DNA of 45,698 bases, from positions 64,001 through 109,698 of the forward strand of contig JAQGDQ010000328.1 of the NCBI GenBank assembly GCA_030141605.1. Direction: 5' to 3'. A program made the translations under genes and the position numbers. Shown one piece after another: positions 11,401-23,400 of the stretch; positions within the stretch are counted from its first letter, which is position 1; each line of letters begins with the position of its first letter. The DNA comes from Tubiluchus corallicola (Eukaryota > Priapulida > Priapulimorpha > Priapulimorphida > Tubiluchidae). Under the pieces are notes generated by a model. The model had not been told where the DNA came from. It saw only the letters and a program-made list of their open reading frames with translations, and searched no databases.

Positions 11401-14400
11401 ACTTAATTATGCATTAGTCTCTGTGTAGAGTGACATGTTAGCAGGATCTTGCTTGGAAACAAGAAAAAATAAATTAGTAGATTGTAGCTAGCTGTTAAAA
11501 CATGTAAAAACTGTTACTATTATAATAGAATAGGTTGCAAGGTTTTGTCAAGTGTACACAAATGCATTGGCTGCTTAACCTTTGACCTTTTCACTGTGAA
11601 AAGGCTTTATCTAGTTCATACTATTTAACAGACCGTTCCTATTGTACAAATTATCATATTGCATATATTTCATATTGCATATAGTTCATATTGTACAAAA
11701 TATCATATTGCATATAGTTTATATTGTACAAATTATCATATTGCATATATTTCATACTGCATATAGTTCCTATTGAACAAATTATCATATTGCATATATT
11801 TCATATAGTTCATATTGTACAAATTATCATATTGCATATAGCTTATATTGTACAAATTATCATATTGCATATATTTTTTATTGCATATAGTTCCTATTGT
11901 ACAAATTATCATATTGCATATATTTCATATAGTTCATATTGTACAAATTATCATATTGCATATAGTTTATATTGTACAAATTATCATATTGCATATATTT
12001 CATATTGCATATAGTTCCTATTGTACAAATTATCATATTGCATATATTTCATATAGTTCATATTGTACAAATTATCATATTGCATATAGTTTATATTGTA
12101 CAAATTATCATATTGCATATATTTCATACTGCATGTAGTTCCTATTGTACAAATTATCATATTGCATATATTTCATATAGTTCATATTGTACAAATTATC
12201 ATATTGCATATAGCTTATATTGTACAAATTATCATATTGCATATATTTCATATTGCATATAGTTCCTATTGTACAAATTATCATATTGCATATATTTCAT
12301 ATAGTTCATATTGTAAAAATTATCATATTGCATATAGTTTATATTGTACAAATTATCATATTGCATATATTTCATATTGCATATAGTTCCTATTGTACAA
12401 ATTATCATATTGCATATATTGCATATAGTTCATATTGTACAAAATATCATATTGCATATAGTTTATATTGTACAAATTATCATATTGCATATATTTCATA
12501 CTGCATATAGTTCCTATTGAACAAATTATCATATTGCATATATTTCATATAGTTCATATTGTACAAATTATCATATTGCATATAGCTTATATTGTACAAA
12601 TTATCATATTGCATATATTTTTTATTGCATATAGTTCCTATTGTACAAATTATCATATTGCATATATTTCATACTGCATGTAGTTCCTATTGTACAAATT
12701 ATCATATTGCATATATTTCATATAGTTCATATTGTACAAATTATCATATTGCATATAGCTTATATTGTACAAATTATCATATTGCATATATTTCATACTG
12801 CATATAGTTCCTATTGTACAAATTATCATATTGCATATATTTCATATAGTTCATATTGTACAAATTATCATATTGCATATAGTTTATATTGTACAAATTA
12901 TCATATTGCATATATTTCATATTGCATATAGTTCCTATTGTACAAATTATCATATTGCATATATTTCATATAGTTCATATCGTACAAATTATCATATTGC
13001 ATATAGTTTATATTGTACAAATTATCATATTGCATATATTTCATATTGCATATAGTTCCTATTGTACAAATTATCATATTGCATATAGTTCATATTGTAC
13101 AAATTATCATATTGCATAGAGTTCATATTGCACATAGTTCATATTGTACAAATTAACTGTGTGGTCAAACTAGCAGAACGTCGTTCTCTAGCAGGTACAG
13201 CAAACAAGAAAAAAAGTTAACTCACATGGCAAGATGTTCATAAACCGATTCTTTTTCTCGTTCTGCGGAAGCCGTCCGACGCGGCACCTGTGCAGTTCTC
13301 CATTGGGAATACTCTGAAAGAACAGATTCACGGAAAGCGTTAAACACAGCATGTTGCAGAGAATGCCTGAATAAAAAAATTTCCGTATCAATTATAACAG
13401 TGCAGAGATATATTACATTCCACCATAGAAATTAGTTAATAATCAGTACATTAGCAATTATAAATTAATGCAAAATTTCTCCAATGCTTTATTATTAATT
13501 CTATAAACACTTCATAATTTTTAATGTATAAACAACCTGGATACAAGTCACTTATTTAGTCTATTCACACTAGGCTTTTTAATATGAATAAATAAAAAAT
13601 ATGTTTATATATATAAAAAAACAAAAAATAGATAAAAACGCTTTTTAAAATAAGAAAAATATTTTAATATCTAATATTGCCACTATTTGCAGCTGGGACG
13701 GCCATTAATCAAAGGTGTAAACGATCGTTATAAGTTCTCGATGCCGCTTATTTCAGCGACCAGTTATACAGTTATATTATTATAAATGAATTACAATAAT
13801 AAAAAAATTAAAAAAAAAACGGTTAAAACACTCATTTATATCTACTCGCGATAATTTCTAGCGAGCAGGTCTATAATTTCTTGCCGGCCAATACATTAAG
13901 ACAGGTAATACTCGACTTACGAACAAAATTTGTACCGGATGATTGGTTCCTAAGGCAAATTGTCCTGGTGCAAATCAGATTTGTATATTCTAGTGGTGCA
14001 CGCTTACACGCTAGATGTTGTGTGTGAACACGCAGTAAGCATGGCGATGCCTGCGATGAATTTACCGAAACAGACAGCAATTTTAAGTTAATTTGTTTAA
14101 AAAAATTAACGAAAATTAACTAAATAAGTTGAGGTTGGGTTGTAAAGTCGAACAGTCTTACAGATCGCATGTATACTTGTATAATCACAGCAAACACATT
14201 GCCATGTAACAACAAACATGCTGATATGTAACAGCAAGCACACTGCTATGTAACAGCAAACATGCTGCCATGTAACAGCAAGCACACTGCTATGTAACAG
14301 CAAACACACTGCCATGTAACAGCAAACACGCTGCCATGTAACAGCAAACACACTGCCATGTAACAGCAAACACGCTGCCATGTAACAGCAAGCACACTGC

Positions 14401-17087
14401 TATGTAACAGCAAACATGCTGCCATGTAACAGCAAACACTCTGCCATGTAACAGCAAACACGCTGCCATGTAACAGCAAACACGCTGCCATGTAACAGCA
14501 AACACGCTGCCATGTAACAGCAAACACGCTGCCATGTAACAGCAAACACACTGCTATGTAACAGCAAACACACTGCTATGTAACAGCAAACACACTGCCA
14601 TGTAACAGCAAAAACACTGCCATGTAACAGCAAACACACTGCCATGTAACAGCAAACACATTGACATGAACTACAATCGAGCCTTTGGCAAAAGTCCAAA
14701 AGCCTTAATAAAAATCTCCATCAAAATCATGACTTATTTTCCAGAAATGGAGTGTCACAACCTTCTAGCTCCATGTTTTCCGGAAACTGAAAAAACATTT
14801 CCCCAAACTTTCACCTCTACTGGCAGTTTACTATAAGAAGGCACAGCAAAATCGTAAAGACTAGTAACTATGCGAACGACCTGGCACCCAACTTACCTGA
14901 TATTCACTTACGAAACCATCATCACTCCTGTGCAAGGCGATATAACGAGGCAATTCTGATATGGCTACAGGCTCTTCAATTCCTGCTAAGGGTGACGAGT
15001 CGTGTGCACCGTCGGAGACAATATTGTTCCCATGACCGTCGTCCATTTCTTGCACATTGTCGTAAACAACGACATTGTCAGTGGTGCTCTCTGGATGAAC
15101 GTACTGAAGCTTGAAACCGTCGTTGTCGATACCACCTGAAAAACAGACATTTTTACATTATTCTGTTATTTCTGCTTGTTCAATGATAGTAAAATGTAAT
15201 GTAATTGCGCTTCTGATATTCATGCACAAATAGTGCAATTACAAGTTTCATTGTTGTGCCTGATTCACTTACTGGACATCGAGAAATTTTTACTTTTTAC
15301 ACAATATTCGTTAATTTGGTTACAATGAGTATTAGCCGGTAAAAACAACCAATGGATCTATTAAGAGGGGTTCTTACGCTTTGTAATGATCACATTTTTG
15401 TGTCAAGATCATTTTTGGATTTTGTACCTTTTCTGTAAATTTATTAAGTGTTTTATGCTGTTTTGTTTGGTAAATTAATGTTCTTTTTAGTTAAATGATT
15501 TGCCTACTTAAACAAGAACAGCCAGCATCTCCAAATAGCTAATAAAATATCCAACCAGAAAATGTAATTTAAGCAAGTGCTGGACAAAAACTTTTTGTGC
15601 GCTAATGATATTTGTAAAAAAATTTTGTAAAATATTAATGCAGCCACAAGCCATAGCTTAAAGGAAAACCGGAAGATTGTGTAAACACGAGTTCAGAATA
15701 AAGAATGCTCTAAAATATTGAGAACTACAATAGCTTATTTTAAATCAAAGTTTAGATTAAATAATAATTACCTCGGATACTCAAATTTCGTTAAACTTTC
15801 AAAGGTACACGCGGCTCAGTGAATCTGCTAAAATTGGCAACGGCGCCTTTTTGTCACATGCGAGTGGCCGACAAATAGAAGGCGGTACCGTGATAACCAT
15901 GATCATGAACTCCAGTGTTAGTTTCTGGCATCATATGACGTAGAGCCAATTTTCTTGACATAATGCGTTTAAGCAGTAACACTTACGCAAATGTGCCTGA
16001 TGCGCAAGGAAAGGTGCCTGCCACTGCACAAACTGTGGTTAGTTTCTGACGTAAGCAATAGCTGTGTTCGGTTGCCGTTAATTAACTTTCTAAGCTAATT
16101 ATTCAAATATAAGGAACAATTGTTAACTTTTATAGGCAAGAAAATGTATATTTTGGACAGTCAATTAAAATGAGATGGAGTCTAAACAATCGTCCTGTCT
16201 TCCTTTAACTGGAACAATAGGTTGCCATGGTGTTTGTGACACGCAGCTGCTATGTTCATGATCCTGGTACAGCTATTAACATCACACTGCCGGAATAGGC
16301 ATTCCTAAAGTTGGCGCTGCTGTGTTGACTGAGCAATTTTTTGCCTGCCGTCTAGGGGAGAGTTAAAAAAGAATGCAAGTGTGTAGATGTGTAACTGTGT
16401 ACTACATGCAGTCGTATGTGTAGTTTGAATTTTTGAGGCAGAATTTCACTACAAAACTCGTGTTCAAATCGCAAAATGACCAGACAGGATATCAAAAACA
16501 TCAAACGGTAAAAAGAAAATGCACTGCCTAGAAAGTCTTGAATTACAAGGCCCATGACTGGTGCTCGTGTGCATCAGCAATAGCGCAGATCTTCTAAAAA
16601 ACAAAAACTACCAAAGATGCCTCTTACTTGTTCCATCTTTACCTGCGGTAACGTCAAATTGTGCATCTTTGTCTTCTTTGCAGCAACAGACACTATATAA
16701 AAACATTAAGTATGATGAAACAAATAGGTAGAGAGATTAGTTTGTATTAAATGACCTGCTTGCTGGCTGTTTTTTACTTTTGTTTAGATGATCTCTGACA
16801 CCTACAGTGCAAGCATTACTATGACACTAAGAAGATTTCAAAAATAAAGAAACAAAAAGAAGTAAATAAAAATATAAAAAATGATGATGATGATGATGAT
16901 GATAATGATGATGACGATGATGATGACGATGATGAAGACAGTGATCATGATGATGATACTCATGAAGATGGTACTCATAACGATGGCGGTGGTGTTGGTG
17001 ATGATGATGATGATGATATTCATGAAGATGGTAATCATAACGATGGCGGTGGTGTTGGTGATGATGATGATGTTGATAATGATGAAG

Positions 17088-17124
<37 letters not shown>

Positions 17125-17370
17125 CAGTCAACAACCAAACTCTGTCAGTGTGTGGTGGCGGAACTAGAAAATACTAGTAGCTAGTTGTAACTATGATAAT
17201 GAATGACTACGATGTTGATGAAGATAATGATGAGGCGAATGACAAATGACAGCGGCAACAATGGTAATGATGACAACAATGATGGATGTAAGAGATCGTA
17301 GCATGATCGTATCACAGCTAGTTTTTTCAGTGGTAGCTGTTGCTACAAAAAAATTTGCAGTGGTCTTAAG

Positions 17371-17442
<72 letters not shown>

Positions 17443-20400
17443 ATGAGTGCATGTGTGTGTGCGTGTGTGTGTGCACGTGTGTTCGTGCGTGTGTGCCTCT
17501 GCGTGTATGTAATCACAAATAAAAAATGGAAGATGTTACAGGTAGTATAATGATAAATTTTAGTGAAGCAGTTATACATCAGTTTGCTCAAAGTATCGAG
17601 AACGTATCATGTTATTAGTTAAAATATACCGGAAACTTATAACATATGGGATGGTGATGATGATGATGATGATGATGGCGATGACGATGATGATGATAAT
17701 AATAATAATTAATAAGAAATAATAATAAACGTTAATGTTGTGGAATGTCATTATATAATTTCTGGCAGATCTTGATCTGATCATATGAGAACTAAAACAA
17801 GATGGAGATTGTACTTAAACAAACAAACATATTTAAACAAAACGTGATGCAGAAGTTAGTAGAATCTTAACAGACTAAAAGCCATTAAAATGTACTTACT
17901 AGACAAGTATAAGAATAATAAGGAGTAAGAAAACAGACGAAAGAACAATCAGTAAGATCTTCCACCAATCCAAACCCGCGGTGACTGCAAAAAAATTAAA
18001 AGAAAGTTACACAAAGCAACAAACTAAATTGAATAAAACTAAAAATTTGGTCGTCATCGTCGGACGATGAAATATTTCCGAAGCAAAAGGTAGAAGATCT
18101 TCAAAAACGATAGTTTGCGATTTCATTTTGTCCCTTTGGTATAACGGTTAGCATAGTTGCCCGGAAAGCAAAAGGTCTTGGGTTCAACTCCCAGTACAAG
18201 TGCAAAAATTTTCATACCTTCCAATCTGCATTGCTTGCGTAAGTTTACAAAATTTCATTTACCTTTAAATTAAAAAAAATAGAAAACTGAAAACTAGATT
18301 GTCTAAATTTATAAATCCAACTTATGAGGTACCGTACGTGTTGTTATGCTAGCGCTCGGTGCTGGCTGACCGGCCCCTTCAGAGTTGACATAGATAACGG
18401 TGAAGCTGTACTCCGTTTCCTCTGTGATACCGTCATCAGCAGTCAGCATGTAACTCGTCTCTGTCGTATTTATCTCTATGGCCCTGACAGCCTTTAAAAA
18501 ACAATAAGCAAATGTAAGTTGCTTAACCACAACATGCTAATTAATATCGAATCGCTTAATAAAGCCGAAATCCATACGGTTCAAAACTTCTGCTTGTGGA
18601 AAGACCAGAGCCTGGCTCGCTAACTCGTTAAGATAAGTCACTGAACCAGCCGAGGCGTCTTAACCATGTTCGGATGTATGCACGCAGCCTCGACATGCAA
18701 ACGACTAAAATCAGCTTGGCGAACGAAATTGCCCAGCGTGAGTATTGAACCCAGGCTGTGAGAAGTAGAACAAAAAATTTCTACTGTGGTGGAAAGCTAC
18801 GTCTTACAACCCACAGAGAAACTCTAAAGAAACGAGTCAATCAAATTCACTGATACATAAATTCTTTAAGAAATTTTGAATACGCTTGACTAACGGAAAA
18901 TTTCTGGAAATCACAACAAACCAAAACTTAGAAAGATTTTCCGGAAACGTCATAAATTCCTACCTTTGTCTTGCTCGCCGCCTCGGTCACAATTAGTTGG
19001 TAGTGATCGAAGGGACCATTTCTATGGCAACAATCTGATGGCGGGTCCCACTTGAACGTTATCGTGTCCGCTTCCACATTCATGGTGGCCAGGTTTTCCA
19101 CTACAACTTGCGGAACTACAATAAAATGTGAAGTTAAATGACAAATTACTTAAATATGAGGCACCAGAAATATTTCAAAAGTAGTTTGGTAACTGAATTT
19201 CAAGAAAAGACGAGGCTCTTTAAATATTGTTTAGATAAAAGTAAATTTGTGTTACATATCTACAGAATATAAAAGTCGCTCTTTTTGAAAAATGCCAAGA
19301 TGGTTGAAAAGTTTAAGCAAAAAAGAATTACATTCATCAAAATGGCAGCATTTGTTAATCTCGGAAAAACGAGTGTCACGCAGGGATGAGAATGACAAAT
19401 TGCAAAAAACTCTTTACAGGCGAACTGTAAAGTATTAGTAAAACGAAATATAATAATGCAGAAATGTTTATAATAATGCAGAAATGTTTATTCCGTCACT
19501 TGCACTCTTCTTAGGAGATATGATTGGGGTTAAGTATAACACAAAAATAAAAGTAATCCAGGAAAAATAAGCAGTGAAAGCACTTGGCGATGTTAGGCGA
19601 TTCAAATGTTGTGTGTGGCTACTTTCGGGCGCGGTCGACAATGCTAGGCTTAATGCGGCTCGCCGCGCATGCGTTCATCACGTGTTTGGTGGTTGGTCGA
19701 GTAGCAAAATTCTGGTCGACAGCGGAGACAATTTGAGCTCGAATTTTCTAGTCGAAAACCAATTTGTACGAGTACAAAGACATTCGACAACGGAGGTATG
19801 ACTGTATCTAATTTTTTGTAGCAACTTCCTAGAAGGCTTGTCCTTTCCTTTAATGTAAATGTGATACAACTAACTCAATAAAATCCATGTCTAATCTTTC
19901 ATTTTTTGTGCATACGCTCTGACAGGGTGGTTATGTTATTTCTACTGTGGCAACAATTTGTATTTAATTTGTTGCACGACTTTATAAAAATACAAAGTAT
20001 GCCGATGAAGGTATAGCCGAGAAGAAACAAACTTACGATACGCACAATTTTATAAAACTACAAAGTATGTCGATGACGGTATAGCCGAGAAGAAACAAAC
20101 TTACGATACGCACGACTTTATAAAAATACAAAGTATGTTGATGAAGGTATAGCTGAGAAAAAAGAAACTTACGATATCTATGAGTGACATCGCTGCCCCG
20201 TTGCTTCGAGTGCACCCCCTCTCCGCCATTTTCCGTCTCTGCCCAGACCTCCATGTCGTATTCTGAATCCCCACACAGATCAACGAAAACAAATTCTGGC
20301 GGATCAAAATTCCCAGAGTCGGTAGATGTCTCTTCCGTGATTGTCCCATCTGAACAATCAATCGCAGCTGCTCCGGTCCTCGACACGTGATATTTTTGTA

Positions 20401-23400
20401 TCACTCCATTGAGGTCCTCCTCTGCTGGAGGAGCCCAAGAGACTTTGATAACCCTGTGATCAACGGCTTCAACGGTGATATTTGTAACAGGTCCTGGAGC
20501 TAAAAACGAAATCAGTTTCAAAAGAAATTAGTGCGTCAAGGAACTAATTCAGACTTGTGCAGCTTACTTAAAGTAATTCAGACTTGTGCAGCTTACTTAA
20601 ACCTATTCAGACTTGTGCAGCTTACTTAAAGTAACTCAGACATGTGCAGCTTACTTAAAGTAACTCAGACATGTGCAGCTTACTTAAAGTAACTCAGACT
20701 TGTGCAGCTTACTTAAAGTAACTCAGACTTGTGCAGCTTACTTAAACCAATTCAGACTTGTGCAGCTTACTTAAAGTAATTCAGACTTGTGCAGCTTACT
20801 TAAAGTAACTCAGACATGTGCAGCTTACTTAAAGTAACTCAGACTTGTGCAGCTTACTTAAAGTAACTCAGACTTGTGCAGCTTACTTAAACCAATTCAG
20901 ACTTGTGCAGCTTACTTAAAGTAACTCAGACATGTGCAGCTTACTTAAAGTAACTCAGACTTGTGCAGCTTACTTAAAGTAACTCAGACTTGTGCAGCTT
21001 ACTTAAAGTAACTCAGACTTGTGCAGCTTACTTAAAGTAATTCAGACTTCTGCAGCTTACTCAATGCCAAAAATCGCAAAATTTATTACAGCAGTAGCTC
21101 TGTTTTTGACCGTAATTAGTTCCTTAAAAAGGGTTTGAAAACCGATTTGGTACCGAATCATTTATTCCCATAAGAAATAATGTAAAAGCAAATGAGTAGT
21201 GAGATTAGTAACAGGTCCTGGAGCTAAAAATGAAATCAGTTTCAAAAGAAATTAGTGTGTCATGTACTTAGAAACTTTTTGAGGAATAATGCTTTGCATT
21301 AGGGCCAATTACACACAAGATACGGCTGCTTCTTTCAAATAGGGCAAGAAAAAGTTCTCGACTGCTATTCTGCTTTTGTGCATGACCCAAAACATCTCCT
21401 TTTTGAAGAATTTGCATATTGCAATTTTTTACCTAGAGGAAGATTTCAAAATATTTGTTTTTTTGGATTTGTGTTTTCAATCAAATGTGCCAGGCCAATC
21501 ATCCACTACATATGTTTCAATCCTACCACCTTTTTTACATATGTTATTGATAGAATTATAAATACCAAATCCATTCAAAGCCTTGCTTTACATATACTAT
21601 TAGATAGTTCATTGACTTGCATATAATTCTATATTAAAAATGGTGCTATCGATCAAAACATACCAGCAGGTGGAGTTAGCTGCATTTCATATTCGCTCCA
21701 CTCACTCCACGCCTCCGCTTCCGGTGTGTGATCATTCTGAAACCTTGCGCTGATCGAGTAGTTAGTGTACGGTGAGAGTCCGGCCAGTACATAATCTGTT
21801 GCGTTTGTTTGTACAATCTCAAACCTGGAGTCGAACTCGGCTTTATAACGGATTTCATACTGAACCACAAGATGGCAGTTGCGAGTCTCGGCAGACGGCT
21901 CCTGTAAATAAATAAAAAATCGTTGAATAAAAAACCAAAAGCAAAGAAATTTAAATGTAAGATACAACGATGCATACATGGAGTTGGACATAACCATATA
22001 CTATAAAAAGATACAAACTTAAGAAACATTAATACGATATTTCTTTTTATATATCAAAAGATTGTTAAAAAATGTGGATCCACTACGTGCTCAGTGTCTC
22101 GACTAGTATTACTCCGGATATCCGATTCGTATCCGAAAACGGTGATAATCGCGAGAGTCTGCAGGTATTCGTATCCAACATTATCCGGTTGTTATAAAAA
22201 TTTGATATTCGTAAATATTTGCTATTCGGTTTTCGTAATATGCAATTGAAAACGGTTTTCGAATAATGTAACAGCTGAAAACAACTAAATGAAATGGAGA
22301 TTGTTTTAGCCTGTCTATGTTTTCAAGATGAAAATTTTACATACATCTTTCTTCAATTGTATGTGAAAATACAGCGTATCTTCGGGCTAGGACCTTTAAG
22401 ATGATAGATTAAATGAAAATGCTCTAAAGCAGGGGTGTGCAAATTATCTGACTAGCCGGGCCACATTAAACATTCCCGCAATTCCTGTGGGCTACATGCA
22501 GTTTGGTCAGGGAGCCAAGTACAGTAGGACCTGATAAGGATTTTTTTGCATCCGATTTGCGCACATCATTACTACTGCACTACTACACTCAAAAAACTAT
22601 TTTAGAAGTTATTAAAATTTATATTAAAACCATATATTTCGTCATGTCCGACAGTGACATAAAGTGACAACGGTCTTGTAAGGGTCAATGCCATCCGATT
22701 TAGAGGAAAAAACTACCCGCACTATCTTTGCGATATTGGCGCAGACTTCAGCTGGATTTCATTACATTGACAAACCTCTTCGCGGGCTGCACAAGATCTC
22801 TCGGCGAGCCGTAGTTTGTTTGCACACCCCTGCTCTAAAGTTTGCAAACATTTACTTTATTTTTACCATTTATTTTACCAATTTTTCATTATCTGAATTG
22901 CATATTCGATCCGAATTTAGTTAACCTATCCCGTTATAATTCGAATCCAGAAGTCAATTTGAGAAAATATTCGATGATATCCGGTATTTGCTATCCGGCA
23001 AAAATGGATCCGGAACAACACCAGTATCGACCTGCGATTTTAACACGTGTAAACAAAAAAAATTGAGATTGAAAAACAATAATAAATTTAAGGCTCTTGC
23101 AAGATTATTATTATTCTTTTTTCTTTGTATAAAAATTTTATACAGCAATGTAGTTTTAGTATAAATAATTACTACAATAAAAAATATTTTTTTAAATAAT
23201 TAAAAAACAACAGATGATAAAATCCATTTAATGATTCATGACTTTTTTCGCATACATTGGTTATTGGTTGGCATCCTTCTGTCTCGGCAGACAATGGAGT
23301 GTGCGCCAAGAGTCAGTTATTGATCACATTGATGGAGCTGCAGCGTCGACTGTGCCTGAGCAGTGCAATCCTTGAATGTCTCCAGGGCACACGCCTGGGC

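Noticed and set aside
11724-13119. Family of overlapping 71-96-residue open frames repeated every 124 bp
   Set aside because: They are the satellite read in rotating frames (124 is not a multiple of 3). No domain, no splice context.
11637-13157. CRISPR-like appearance of regularly spaced repeats (also at 27268-29840)
   Set aside because: No unique spacers between repeats, no cas genes, and the surrounding gene is clearly animal. These are tandem minisatellites.
14106-14699. Cys/Leu/His-rich minus-strand frames (CLLLHG repeats)
   Set aside because: Artefact of the 22-bp array, which keeps all frames open.
18131-18202. Functional tRNA gene
   Set aside because: A- and B-box words are present, but the ends do not form an acceptor stem and the anticodon loop lacks the expected T before the anticodon.
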